Assembly: GCA_910588565.1 (NCBI GenBank)
Contig: CAJUPF010000001.1
Coordinates: 42,158-106,157, forward strand
Reading direction: 5' to 3'
From: an uncultured Lachnospiraceae bacterium
GTDB lineage: Bacteria > Bacillota > Clostridia > Lachnospirales > Lachnospiraceae
DNA length: 64,000 nucleotides
Shown here: piece after piece, positions 16,781 through 27,200 of the stretch
How the letters are laid out: every line of letters begins with the position of its first letter
Numbering within the stretch: the first letter of the stretch is position 1
Made by a program: the position numbers and the translations under genes
The notes under the pieces: model-generated
The model's database searches: none
What the model was told of the DNA's origin: nothing
What the model saw: the letters and a program-made list of their open reading frames with translations, nothing else

Positions 16781-17200
16781 TTATTGATATCGACCCGTTA
16801 TTTCAAGAGTATTCCCATCTGGGTCAATAATATTAAAATACCAGTACGGCATATGCACATTGACATACATAAGCTCTGAAACTTCTCCGATATTTAATGC
16901 CTTCAGCCGTTCATATTCCGCTTTTAAATCTTCCACTTCAAAGTTAAACACAACAAGATTGTTTTTCGGCTCGCCCGTGTCTTTATAAAAATCGTCAATA
17001 TACGCCTGGTTAAACCGTTCATCCGGTTCTTTTCCAATGATTCTGGCGTCATACGATTTATTATACAGCGCAATTTTATTGCCAAACTGCACCCATCTGT
17101 CCTCATTTTCTTTATATGGTTCTTCCTGCAGCAGCTGGCGGTAAAAATCCACTGATTTTCTGATATCGTTTGCAAAAATATAGGTTGTTCCAAGTACCAT
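16781..17200 (-). CDS. VOC-family (glyoxalase/bleomycin-resistance-like) protein
   Basis: A 139-residue protein with the paired beta-alpha-beta-beta-beta layout of vicinal oxygen chelate proteins: TTYIFANDIRKSVDFYRQLL at the start and YWYFNIIDPDGNTLEITG at the end. Members are metal-dependent dioxygenases, lyases or drug binders; the substrate here is unknown. It lies 19 bases downstream of the next gene's leftward frame and may form a unit with the HD, DUF6142 and VanZ genes. Confidence 0.8.
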   Translation of the reverse strand: MVLGTTYIFANDIRKSVDFYRQLLQEEPYKENEDRWVQFGNKIALYNKSYDARIIGKEPDERFNQAYIDDFYKDTGEPKNNLVVFNFEVEDLKAEYERLKALNIGEVSELMYVNVHMPYWYFNIIDPDGNTLEITGRYQ

Positions 17201-17219
17201 GCTTACCTCCCGAATTGTT

Positions 17220-17804
17220 CTATTCTTTTATATTCCCCTTTGCAGCATTTTCTTCAATCAACCTGTGGGCATATTCCCACAAAGCCCCGCTTCCTTCCTG
17301 TGTATGCGCATTCCGTTCCATAATCTGCGATTTTTCGATTCCATGCTCCCTCCAGGAGATTCCCCCGGATGCGTCGTTTAACAGAACCGGCTGCACCTTA
17401 TCCAGTGTATTTGCGAATTTGGCTTCCGGCGTTTCCCCGCGCTCAAATTCCTCCCAAAGCGCGCGGCATTCCTGCTTCTGCTCTTCGGGCAGCATACCGT
17501 AAATCCTGTCCGCCGCCTTCTCTTCCCTGAACCGCTTCGTCTGGTTCCCTGTGGTATCATAAGCGTATGTATCCCCTGCGTCAATTTCCACCACATCATG
17601 CAAAAGAACCATTTTCACCGTTTTTAATACGTCAATTTTCTCATTGGCATAATCCGCCAGCAAAAAAGCCATAACCGCAAGATGCCACGCATGTTCCGCG
17701 TCTTTCTCTTTCCGCTTCCCGCTTGCCAGATACGTCTGCCGTTCAATTTCCTTTTGCTTGTCAAGTTCCAGTAAAAACTGCATCTGCTGTTCTAATTTAT
17801 CCAT
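17220..17804 (-). CDS. HD-domain phosphohydrolase (YfbR/HDDC2-like)
   Basis: A 194-residue HD-superfamily protein. Metal ligands can be traced as H in DAEHAWHLAVMA, the HD pair in VLLHDVVEIDAGD, and a distal Asp in NTLDKVQPVL. The arrangement fits the HDDC2/YfbR group, which includes 5'-deoxynucleotidases; the substrate is inferred only. The gene starts 9 bases after the DUF6142 gene ends, in a compact leftward run. Confidence 0.85.
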   Translation of the reverse strand: MDKLEQQMQFLLELDKQKEIERQTYLASGKRKEKDAEHAWHLAVMAFLLADYANEKIDVLKTVKMVLLHDVVEIDAGDTYAYDTTGNQTKRFREEKAADRIYGMLPEEQKQECRALWEEFERGETPEAKFANTLDKVQPVLLNDASGGISWREHGIEKSQIMERNAHTQEGSGALWEYAHRLIEENAAKGNIKE

Positions 17805-17813
17805 CGTATCCTC

Positions 17814-18134
17814 CTACCATAAAAAACCAACGGCATATAACGCAATCCAGGCTCCTGCCGCCAAAACCGAAAGTATCGTTGCCGCGATAGGGATTCCCCG
17901 AAACGAGTCATCCTCCCGCATACTTTTTACTGACTGCACAAAGGCAATCAGCGCGATTACCCATGCCAGTATTCCCACGCTTCCCAGGTACGCGCTTCCA
18001 TTTCCTCCCTGCAGATAAGACGTTATAATCAGATAGATCAGCACAAAGATGGATGCCGCCGCTACCATGCAGGCAAGCATCCCCCTTTTTGAATGTTTCT
18101 TTCTGGTAAATTTATAGTGATTCCTGCCTTTCAT
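17814..18134 (-). CDS. DUF6142-type small membrane protein
   Basis: A 106-residue protein with a basic N-terminus (NHYKFTRKKHSKRG) and three hydrophobic segments at residues ~22-40, ~50-67 and ~83-105. The KFTxKxHSKxG motif is what I associate with DUF6142, a family of unknown function from Clostridia. GGAGG lies 5 bases before ATG 18134. Confidence 0.65.
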   Translation of the reverse strand: MKGRNHYKFTRKKHSKRGMLACMVAAASIFVLIYLIITSYLQGGNGSAYLGSVGILAWVIALIAFVQSVKSMREDDSFRGIPIAATILSVLAAGAWIALYAVGFLW

Positions 18135-18152
18135 GTTATCCTCCAAAGATTC

Positions 18153-18617
18153 TTATCGATCCTTTTTGCCTGTCAGCTTATGATATATCCGGTAAATGCA
18201 GAACCCAAAAACACCCCCCAGTGTGTTCAGCAGAATATCATCCACATCAAAACTGCCAACCTTTGACACAAGCTGCGTCGTCTCCACAAACAGGCTGAAC
18301 TCAAAGCTGAACAGCATCGTCAGCAGAAATTTCCTGCACTTGGGATACAGTCGGGGAAGAAAGATTCCAAATGGCAGAAACGCCGCTACATTTCCGACCA
18401 GGTTTAGCGTTACAAACCAAAATCCCAGAGATTCTCTGTATACCCAGAATCTTCGGATTTCCCGAAATGGAATCAGGTTATAGTGATACGTGCGTTCCGC
18501 ATACGTCCTTCCCATACTGTCCGCAAAAAACAACAGATAACACAGCACTCCCAGATATACCATAAATAAGAGAATTTCCAATCTGTGAAATAATTTCTTT
18601 CTGCTTTCTTCTTTCAA
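18153..18617 (-). CDS. VanZ-family membrane protein
   Basis: A 154-residue membrane protein with about four hydrophobic segments. The VanZ-like signature is visible: NLIPFREI, then LVGNVAAFLPFGIFLP, then FVETTQLVSKVGSFDVDDILLN with the conserved Glu and Asp pair, and NTLGGVFGF. VanZ confers teicoplanin resistance by an unknown mechanism in van clusters, but most family members outside those clusters are uncharacterised. No other van gene is present here. Confidence 0.88.
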   Translation of the reverse strand: MKEESRKKLFHRLEILLFMVYLGVLCYLLFFADSMGRTYAERTYHYNLIPFREIRRFWVYRESLGFWFVTLNLVGNVAAFLPFGIFLPRLYPKCRKFLLTMLFSFEFSLFVETTQLVSKVGSFDVDDILLNTLGGVFGFCIYRIYHKLTGKKDR

Positions 18618-18671
18618 AATTCTCTCCTTTGATCATACATTCATTTCGTCCCAAAGCCGCACCGGTTCCTG

Positions 18672-19355
18672 TTATGCCTGTGCTGCGCCATACTGTTTAT
18701 AGTATTCATCAATCGCCGCTTTTAATGTATCATCAATGACAATTTTTCCCTGGCATGGACGGTTATGCAGGCGCTCTACCACCTCTGCCATTGTCACAAT
18801 TGCATTTGCCGGAAAGCCGTATGTTTCCCGAATCTCCTCTAATGCGCTGACTTTGCCGCCCACGCCTACTTCCATTCGGTTTAACGAAACCATCAGGCCG
18901 ATAATTTCCACATTGCCCTGGGCTTTGAGTATCGGGAACGTCTCTTCAATGGATTTGCCTGAGGTGGTCACATCCTCGATAATGACGACTTTATCGCCGT
19001 CTTTCATCCCGCTTCCCAGTAAAATTCCGGCGTCTCCATGATCTTTCACTTCCTTACGGTTAGAACTATAACGGATTTCCTTTCCATAAAGCCTGGAAAA
19101 CGCAATACAAGCAGCCACGCTTAACGGAATCCCCTTATAAGCCGGCCCAAACAGGATATCAAAATCGGTTCCATAATTATCATGAATCGCTTTCGCATAG
19201 TATTCTCCCAGCCGCATCAGCTGCGCGCCTGTCACATAAGCGCCTGCGTTCATAAAAAACGGGGATTTTCTGCCGCTCTTCAATGTAAAATCCCCAAATT
19301 TCAGGACGTTGCTTTCTACCATAAATTCTATAAATTCTGTTTTGTATTGTTCCAT
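18672..19355 (-). CDS. pyrE: Orotate phosphoribosyltransferase
   Basis: A 227-residue PyrE. FTLKSGRKSPFFMNAG and GPAYKGIPLS are the family's substrate-binding segments, and KVVIIEDVTTSGKS is the PRPP-binding loop. It makes OMP from orotate and PRPP in pyrimidine synthesis. The remaining pyr genes are not in the window, so it appears to be a stand-alone unit with a short leader. Confidence 0.95.
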   Translation of the reverse strand: MEQYKTEFIEFMVESNVLKFGDFTLKSGRKSPFFMNAGAYVTGAQLMRLGEYYAKAIHDNYGTDFDILFGPAYKGIPLSVAACIAFSRLYGKEIRYSSNRKEVKDHGDAGILLGSGMKDGDKVVIIEDVTTSGKSIEETFPILKAQGNVEIIGLMVSLNRMEVGVGGKVSALEEIRETYGFPANAIVTMAEVVERLHNRPCQGKIVIDDTLKAAIDEYYKQYGAAQA

Positions 19356-19609
19356 ATTCTCTTAATCTCCTTAATTTTAGCTGTTTACGGGTATCTGTTT
19401 TTATGAACTCTACTATTCCTGTGCCAATTTGCATTACCCCTGTTTCATTTTATTTTCATGCTGGTTTACTTTATCTTAACGATTTACCTATGCTCCTTAG
19501 AATGCGTTCTGAAAAGCATAGATATACTTCGGAGTATAGCATTAAATCTACTGCCTTTCAATATACAAATCCTCTAATTTTATTTTCAGCCATAAACGAA
19601 GCATTCTCC

Positions 19610-20320
19610 AATCAGATAAGAAGCTTAAATATAATAAAGGCACTGCATAAGTATAACAAGGAGAAAGATGAACTTAATCCTCTTTGTGTGATAGAGTGTA
19701 AAGCGCCTCAGAATATTGCGATGCACTTTGCTGTGACTATGGAATGATTACAAACGGTTCTGAAATGTTCTGTTATCACTATAACAGTGATATCGAAAAA
19801 TATGAACAGATTGAAAATCTGCGCAATATATGGAAATGCTAGCGGCGGTTCTTTTCAGGGAGTATACCGCTCTTTTATGATTGAGTATAAAGGTAACACA
19901 GAAATTATATCTATGGGAATTTCTACATATGTAAGCCATGCAAAACCGAACCAAGTAAAAACAGCAATATGTGCAGCAGTGGATAACGAAAAGGAAACAC
20001 ACCATGCACTTCAGCTTGTAGCAGATGACAATTTAAATATTTTCAAAAATAAGGTTACATTTTATCATCATGGCAGGATTACCGCAGGAAATCTAGGAAG
20101 TGGTAAAATTAATGAGCTACGGGAATTTGTTGCAGAATCATATCCAAAGATAATTGATGAAAAACGTTTTAATCTTGGCACATTAATGAATGACCACTTG
20201 TGGAATTTAGACGAACCAGACGTGATAAAGGTTATGGAAAACTTTCGCCCCGCGCCGCAAATATGCATTTACCTCCTCCAGAAGATAGATGAAAAAATCA
20301 GCCCGGATTTCTGTTAAAAA
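19610..20320 (+). pseudogene. Broken type I restriction HsdR N-terminal-like (PDDEXK) gene
   Basis: Three consecutive plus-strand frames carry pieces of one protein. Frame one gives YNKEKDELNPLCVIECKAPQ (~19650-19710), the ExK core of HsdR-N nucleases. Frame two, from about 19735, gives DYGMITNGSEMFCYHYNSD, the usual TNG strand. Frame three (from ~19815) gives YGNASGGSFQGVYRSF to FNLGTLMNDHLWNLDEPDVI. The order is right for a roughly 350-residue HsdR_N-domain protein. At least two frame changes, missing sequence, and no start region show that it is dead. Its end runs into the terminator of the next gene on the other strand. Confidence 0.65.
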
Positions 20321-20328
20321 TCCGGGCT
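20300..20328 (-). terminator. Intrinsic terminator after the 1241-residue surface protein
   Basis: Stem AGCCCGGATTT/AAATCCGGGCT with a 7-base loop, followed on the minus strand by GATTTTTTC. It begins 10 bases past the stop codon. Confidence 0.85.
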
Positions 20329-20337
20329 GTCTGAAAT

Positions 20338-23300
20338 TTACCATTCCGTAATCCTGATATACATATGCTTCACATGTCCCGTTGCCGGGTTTTTGATTTT
20401 CAAAAGCGCCTGATAATTAGAATCGTCGCCTAATTCCGTCATGGTGTATGTAAGCGTTTCTGCATCTCCGCTGCTATATGATACAAATTCGAGCTGAAGC
20501 TTGTTCAAAATATCAGTATCTGTCACATCCCCGCCGCGTTCTAATCTCAATACAGATTTTCTTCCAATCAATACGTCATCGTCATCTGTTTCATCAACTG
20601 TTGTTGTCCACCAATCTTCCAGTCCATCTGCCCGCACACTGTCAACTGAGATTTCTGATTCATACGTCTCTCTGATTTCAGCAATCCTGGCGCGTATTTC
20701 ATTAAATTCAGACTGGGAAGCAATTGCAGAAGCCCTGGATTGAAATTCTTCGAGTTCGTCTTTGCTGCTTTGGATATCCTCACAGTTTTCATACAGGTCC
20801 AGCACATACCTGCAGTCACGCACTTCATTCTGAATCACAGATTCCATGCGGTCCCGCGCATTGATTACTCTGACTTTATAATCACATGCCAATCCGTTTT
20901 CATATGTCACATGAATGACATAACGATATCCATCTGCTGCGTTCTCAATCGGATCGATTGTGCAGGTTCCCTCATAATAGCCGTATACGCTCAGATTTGT
21001 TAAATCTTCCCCAAACATAACTTCACAGTCAAACACTCTGTAACGTCTGCCAGACACTCCATCGAAAACCGAAGACATACTATAAGAGTATAAATTATCT
21101 GCGCTGATACCAACGGAACCAGTTTCTTCCATTATATTCTCATAAAGGTTGGCTATTTCCATACGAAGCTGCCTTGCTTCCTGATAATTCGTTAAGACAG
21201 AAACCTGGTTTTTCCATCCTGCAATTTTGTCCAGATATTCCGTTTTTTTCGGAGTGTCATTAAAATCGGTCAAATAACTTTCAAAATCATCCGCTTCCAA
21301 AAGTGCATTTTCTTTCTCGGATTCAAGATACATGGCGTTTAATTCCTCTTCTGTCATACCAATGAATGACTCATCCTCCGGAAATGTGCTTACGATATTT
21401 TTTGAAATAATCGTATGGGTAATGGAATTGTAATCACAGACATACCACAGATTCCCTGCCTGATTGGGGCAATAATAGGTATATGTGCTGGAACCTATCG
21501 TAATCGTAACTTTTATAGAAGATTTTGCCATCATTTCCATATTTCCGGAGGCGCCGCCTTCTGAAAAATTATGGATATAAAATCTGTATATACCAGGCGT
21601 CTCTTTATAAATGGTTGTGTGTTCCGGTCCCTCATAAGTTGTATCATCCACATCCAAATCAGCATATATTACCGACTCCTCTTCGTCCTCCCAGACCGAA
21701 TAAGATTTGTCGCTATAATAAACATGAAACGTACCTTCCGCGTCTGCTCTTGGCCCAATCAAGTGAGAGTCAATATCCGAGCTTGCACCGGATTCTTCCG
21801 TTCCCCATTCCAGTGTAAACTGCACCAGTCCGGTTCCTGTAATACTCTGCATCTGCTGATTCATAATCAGATTGTAATTATTGCTGTTCAGGAAAGAATC
21901 TGCCACTACAATTGTCGTGTTTGCCGGATTATATCTGATGGCATCTGCAGGCAGTCCCTGTCTTACATCAATCGCTTCTATCGTATAAATTCCGGCCGGA
22001 ACATCTGTAAAGGCATATCTGCCATCTTCATCGGTAACCGCCGTCTTTACTACTGTACCGACAATGTTTCCGCTTCCGGTTCTTAATTTTACAATCATTT
22101 CCGCTGCATTTACAGCTCCGCCTGTTAAACCGTCTACAATCGTACCGGATATTTCTGGAGCATTGGGGATGTCTGCGAATGTATCGCTCAGTAAGTCAAT
22201 CTGGCTATTGGCATATGTTTCTGTATGGAAACTGGTAATAAACAGATTTTGTATTACTGGCTGGAAATTCTCTTTTTTTACAATCAGCCAATAATTACCA
22301 ACCAGCACATCCGGTATATTATAGTTTCCGTTCGCATCTGTAACTGCAGCCGCTTCTGTGCCCGCAATATAATTCGCATAATTTTCTGTATTCAGACCGC
22401 TGTTCGATATCTCATATGGCAGCATATAAATGGCAGTCTGTGCAGACGGCTGATTTTGTACCTGATAGTCCTTGTCTGTTCCGGCGGAAGGTTCCTCTGT
22501 TGTGCTGGCAGTCACTTCTGCCAAAGCATACTCCTGAATGTTGCCCGATACTGTCACTTTCTGGCTGATTCCGGCATCCTCAGTCTTTTGTGCGGGAACA
22601 TTGACAATATCGCTGTCTTCGCTGACCGTAACCGGAATGCACCCGATTCCTTCGATGTTTGGCATACAGTTCTGGTTATCAATTGTCGCTTTTGTATTTT
22701 CCGCACCTGGAAGAACGAGCATATCCCATTTGGCAGAAGCACGGATTGCCAGTTCTGCCTCCGTCACAATTCTGGAACCGGCTGCACCGGAACGCAGAGA
22801 AACCGGAACCGTGTTCTGGCCGCTGATTGTCAGGAATGTCTTTGCCAGAACCTGCAGATCACGGACTGCACCATTGTTTTCCAGGCTGAAATTCTGATTA
22901 CCGGTATGGGAAAGATGAATGGCAGCAATTCCTCTTGCGCCAATCACAATGCGCCCCTCCAGAGCATAAAACTCAATGACGTTATTGGCATTTTCCGTAT
23001 AGGTATTTTGGGCAATCGCATAAATTGTGACTTTTGAAAAACGCCCATTATTGGTCACTTCTGCATTCGGCGCATGGATTTCGATCGTTTTTGTGCTGTA
23101 ATCGCCTTCCGGAATCACAATATGTTCCGCTTTATTTGAAGTATACTTAATATGCGTAACCATTTTGCTGGACAATGCATGGTTCAGCTCTGTCTGATTC
23201 GTTACTTCACCGTTATAGGAAACTTTGATACTGCAGGCTGCGCGGATGCCATTTGCAGCCGCTGCGTAAACAGTAGCCGTGCCTTCACCGGATGCCTGCA

Positions 23301-24063
23301 GCAGCCCTGTCTGGCTGACTGTAACTACTCCCGCATTTGTAGAAGACCACTGAAGCGATGTATCTGTCGCATTCGTCGGATTTACAGAAGCAGTCAGCTG
23401 TTTCGTCTGCCCAGGTTCAAGACTGGCATTTGCTGCATTAAGTTTTATGCTGGTGACTGCGATTTTCTTTTTTGAAACAGTCACTTTACAGGCCGCTTTT
23501 TTACCGCTGCCATCCATGGCCGCCACTGTAATTTTAGCGCTTCCTTCTTTTTTTGCTGTGAGAAGTCCTTTGGAAGATACTGATACAATTTGTTTATTAC
23601 TGGACGCAAATGTTATCTTTTTATTCGAGGGCTTTTTGGGGGACAATGTAGCTTTAAGCTTAAAAGTCACTCCTGGTTCCAACGCTACTGCCTTTTGCGC
23701 TAATTTAATGCTGCTGACCGGCGTTCCAACTGTAATTTTGCAGTTAGCTTTTACTTTTGTCCCTTTAATCTTTGCAGTAATGGTCGCTTTTCCTTTTTTC
23801 TTTGCTGTAACTTTACCTGCTGCATTTACAGCTGCAATTTTTTTATTACTGGATGACCATACTACTTTTTTCCCTTTTGCCGCCTTGTTCAGGGTTGCTT
23901 TCAGCTTTACTGTTTTTCCTTTTTTCATCGTATATATGGTCTTGTTTAATTTTACTTCATATTTCTTTGAAGCTGATTTTGTACCCGCCGACACATTGAC
24001 ACACTGCCCCAATGCCAGTAAGACCAATAAAACCAGCGCCAGCGCTTTTCCTGCTTTTTTCAT
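20338..24063 (-). CDS. Secreted multidomain protein: three Big_2 Ig-like domains plus carboxypeptidase-regulatory-like modules
   Basis: A 1241-residue exported protein. A signal peptide occupies residues 1-~27 (lysines, LALVLLVLLALG, cut near VSA). Three Big_2 domains follow at ~35-112, ~115-197 and ~203-282, each ending in the usual AKKKGKATITA-like strand. Residues ~290-500 are rich in short beta strands. Two CarboxypepD_reg-like units lie at ~570-625 and ~640-720 (DANGNYNIPDVLVGNY; DEDGRYAFTDVPAG). Residues ~745-900 contain a SDIDSHLIGP segment like DUF2135/YfaP proteins. No LPXTG or SLH anchor is visible. The role is probably adhesion or cell-surface structure; no catalytic domain is recognised. 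Confidence 0.75.
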   Translation of the reverse strand: MKKAGKALALVLLVLLALGQCVNVSAGTKSASKKYEVKLNKTIYTMKKGKTVKLKATLNKAAKGKKVVWSSSNKKIAAVNAAGKVTAKKKGKATITAKIKGTKVKANCKITVGTPVSSIKLAQKAVALEPGVTFKLKATLSPKKPSNKKITFASSNKQIVSVSSKGLLTAKKEGSAKITVAAMDGSGKKAACKVTVSKKKIAVTSIKLNAANASLEPGQTKQLTASVNPTNATDTSLQWSSTNAGVVTVSQTGLLQASGEGTATVYAAAANGIRAACSIKVSYNGEVTNQTELNHALSSKMVTHIKYTSNKAEHIVIPEGDYSTKTIEIHAPNAEVTNNGRFSKVTIYAIAQNTYTENANNVIEFYALEGRIVIGARGIAAIHLSHTGNQNFSLENNGAVRDLQVLAKTFLTISGQNTVPVSLRSGAAGSRIVTEAELAIRASAKWDMLVLPGAENTKATIDNQNCMPNIEGIGCIPVTVSEDSDIVNVPAQKTEDAGISQKVTVSGNIQEYALAEVTASTTEEPSAGTDKDYQVQNQPSAQTAIYMLPYEISNSGLNTENYANYIAGTEAAAVTDANGNYNIPDVLVGNYWLIVKKENFQPVIQNLFITSFHTETYANSQIDLLSDTFADIPNAPEISGTIVDGLTGGAVNAAEMIVKLRTGSGNIVGTVVKTAVTDEDGRYAFTDVPAGIYTIEAIDVRQGLPADAIRYNPANTTIVVADSFLNSNNYNLIMNQQMQSITGTGLVQFTLEWGTEESGASSDIDSHLIGPRADAEGTFHVYYSDKSYSVWEDEEESVIYADLDVDDTTYEGPEHTTIYKETPGIYRFYIHNFSEGGASGNMEMMAKSSIKVTITIGSSTYTYYCPNQAGNLWYVCDYNSITHTIISKNIVSTFPEDESFIGMTEEELNAMYLESEKENALLEADDFESYLTDFNDTPKKTEYLDKIAGWKNQVSVLTNYQEARQLRMEIANLYENIMEETGSVGISADNLYSYSMSSVFDGVSGRRYRVFDCEVMFGEDLTNLSVYGYYEGTCTIDPIENAADGYRYVIHVTYENGLACDYKVRVINARDRMESVIQNEVRDCRYVLDLYENCEDIQSSKDELEEFQSRASAIASQSEFNEIRARIAEIRETYESEISVDSVRADGLEDWWTTTVDETDDDDVLIGRKSVLRLERGGDVTDTDILNKLQLEFVSYSSGDAETLTYTMTELGDDSNYQALLKIKNPATGHVKHMYIRITEW

Positions 24064-24109
24064 AACAATCTCCTTTCTCTAATTATTTGCCTTTTCCTGC
24101 CGCAAAAAA

Positions 24110-24206
24110 ATCCGGCTCACCCACACTTCGTTCTGTTTTCTTCCAAAATAAATGCTGTCAACATTTATCCAAAGGCTCCAGAAAAAGTTTGTGATGAGCC
24201 GGATTC
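24110..24206 (-). terminator. Long-loop inverted repeat/terminator after the Fn3 protein
   Basis: AATCCGGCTCA (24110-24121) and TGAGCCGGATT (24196-24206) pair across about 75 bases. On the minus strand the second arm leads into GGATTTTTTTG, so it can terminate the Fn3 gene even with the long apical region. The stop codon of that gene is 29 bases before the structure. Confidence 0.5.
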
Positions 24207-24234
24207 CGCTGTTATCACTTATGCTTATTGTACA

Positions 24235-27200
24235 CTATTTTTTTACTTTCACCTTTTTCGCAGAGGAAAGTTTGGAGTATACATAAGCTCCACTTTCACT
24301 TACTACATAAGAAGCTACCTTATAATAATAGGTCTTGCCTCCAACTACGTTTGTATCCGTATACTTTGTGCTTGTGCTTGTTCCAACCTTTATATAAGTA
24401 CCTTTTTGCTTTGTAGAACGGTAAATCGCATATCCTTTCGCACCTTTTACTTTTTTAGCTGTAATGGTTACGCTTGCTTTCTTAGAACTTTTTACAGAAG
24501 AAAGCTTAGCTGCTTTTGCGGTTTTTGCAGTATAAGCAACTTCTGCGCCCTTGGTGCAGCCCATGCTTTGTGCAATATTGCTGTTTTCATTGGCGCCGCT
24601 GGATGCTTTTGCATAGGCGATTACATAATAGTAATATACATTTCCTGCTCCCGGCCCTTCTACTTTTGTTACAGTCTGTGTCTTCAGGGAACCGTCTGCA
24701 TTCTTCATATATTCGCCATACTGTCCCACGTATTCGTCGGCTTCACTGGCATACTCCGGATCATTTGTTTTATTGTAAGTCGGATCGTCTTCTTTTAAAA
24801 CTAATTTCTTAACCGTAATTTCTTTATCTACTACGCTTGTGCCCTTAATCTGCTCTGTCTCATAGCTTGTAATGCTATTATACAGCTCGCTTCCACTTAT
24901 CTTCAGGTTTGGATCGTATGCATACGAAGTAGCTGAATAAGTAATTTCTTTATTAATATAGTAGTATGGGTTGTCATCATCGTCCCATCCTTTATATACA
25001 TAATACTCTTTTCCGTCTAATGTATAAGATCTGTTCCCCGCTTCATAAGCCGCGTCACTGAATGAAATCCTTATTCTCTCATATACCGTACCGCTTACCT
25101 TTTCCTGTGATTTTTTAGCCAGGTCGCTTGAGGAGGATACATCATAAACGGCTTCTGATACGGTCTCACCGTAAATGCTGCCATATGTCTTTGTCGTCTT
25201 ATTATATACACTCGCTTCTTTTGTTGTGCGGATTACTCTGTAATAATCAGCTCCCGCAACTTTGTTCCAGGTTACCTTGATGCCGTCCGCCGTCTTGACT
25301 GCTTTGACATTCTTTACCGCTGCCAGTTTGGGTTCTACAATAATGTCGTCCGTAGCAGCGTAAATATTTTTTCCGCTATAGCTTCTGATTCGGTACGTAA
25401 CATCTGCATTGCCTGCTTTTACCTGTGGGAGGGTAATTGTTGTCGCTGCTTTCTTAAGGTTCTTGTAAGACACCCATTTTCCAGTTGCCGGATCTTTCTT
25501 TTCCACTTTGTATCCCGAAATCCCCGTTCCTTTGTTCCACTTCACCACTAACTTACCGGAAGTATTGTAATACTGAATCAATCCGCTAATCGTCCCCTTT
25601 GCAGCCAGAGTAACGGATGCATACTCATCAATGTAAATCTTGTTCTTACCCACAGTCCGATACGCGCGTACCAGATAGCCATAAGAACTTCCTTTTGTCA
25701 GCTTCTTGTCTGTATAGGATTTGGTTTTTGCTTTTTTAATGGTTTTAACCAGAGTCGCTTTGTCAAAATATTCTTTCCATTCGCCTTTTTCCAGAGTATA
25801 TCCACTGCTTGGCATATCATAACGATAGATTTCATATCCCTGTGCTTTGGAAACCTTTGACCAGGTCAGTTTAACAGAAGTTGCGCTTGCTGCAGAAGCT
25901 TTCAGATTTAAAGCTGCTCCCCAGGTATATGCGCTTACCTGTTTCCAGTCCGTATAGGTCGTCTTCTTTGTTATTTCATTAAAGGAGTAGCCGCGGACAC
26001 GATAGGTATATTTGGTATCCGCCTTTAATCCGCTGTCAGTATAATCACTGCTCTGTTTTGCAATAGAAGTCCACTTCTTGCCATTCTTTCTCTGATATTC
26101 AAACCCTGTCACGTTTCCATTTATTGCTGCCGGCTCCAGGCGGATGCTGCTTGCTGTCACAACAGTGCCAATTACAGACATCTCTGCCTTCGGCACTTTA
26201 TAAGTCGCTGATACCGGCGCACTGTAACGGTTCTCGTCTGTCTGCCCTGCTTTCAGTTCATAACTGGAATTGTAAGTTCTGGCTTTTACATAAATTGTAT
26301 CTCCAGGATTAAAACTGTGTAACGATATGGAAAATTCCATACTCTCACCTACCGTATTTTCACCGGATACAAAAAACTGTTTCTCTTCATCACTTTGAAA
26401 TGCGGCGTTATTGGAAAAAGTATATCGTACAGATTCCCATTCCCGGACTTTTGATGGCGTAACTGCAAATACTGCATATCCGGAATTAATCTCTTTTAAC
26501 GCAACCCCTGACAAAGCTGTGATGGTGGTCTTTCTTGCATTTGCCTCTGCCGTTGTGTTCGGAGTCACTTTGTATTCTGACCAGCTTGTGGAAGCCGGAT
26601 ACTTATACAGTGTATATGTCGTAGTTGTTCCATTAGAAGTAAGCGTCTCCTTGGAATCTGTCACATCATAGTCTTTTCCCGATTCATACAAAAGCTTGTA
26701 TTTGTATGTATCGGAGGCCGCATCATACACCCCGTCGCTCCAAATACCATAAACCTCTTTACCAGTCGCTTCATTCAGATGAGATCCGAAATGTCCTGTT
26801 ATGCCTGTCGCTACCTGGTATAATTCAGCATAATTTACAGCGCATACTCTTATTGTATATGGCTTGTCAGCTGTAAAGCCCCAGTTATTCAGATTGAGGT
26901 ACAGATTTGACGTGCTGCCATCATCATAAGCGCCATCTGCATTGGTAATCTCATATTTATAACCTGATGCATTGGGCGCCTTATTCCATGACAAAACTTT
27001 TGTGGACGCATCATATACAAAACCTGTAACAGCTGTCAAAGTATAAGGGCTTACAATCTTAGCGCCCACTGCGTCAATATCTTCATCCGCTTCCTCTGCT
27101 GCCGGCGCTTCCACTGTTTCTGTGTCTTCCGCTTCCGGCGCTTCCACTGCTTCTGTGTCTTCTGCCGCCGGCGTCTCCACTGCTTCTGTATCTTCTGCTT

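Noticed and set aside
22225..23037. A 270-codon plus-strand frame, and similar frames at 23447-24082 and 21571-22086
   Set aside because: They lie opposite the Big_2/carboxypeptidase-regulatory protein. They are low-complexity, Cys/Ile/Arg-rich antisense frames with no ribosome site or family features.
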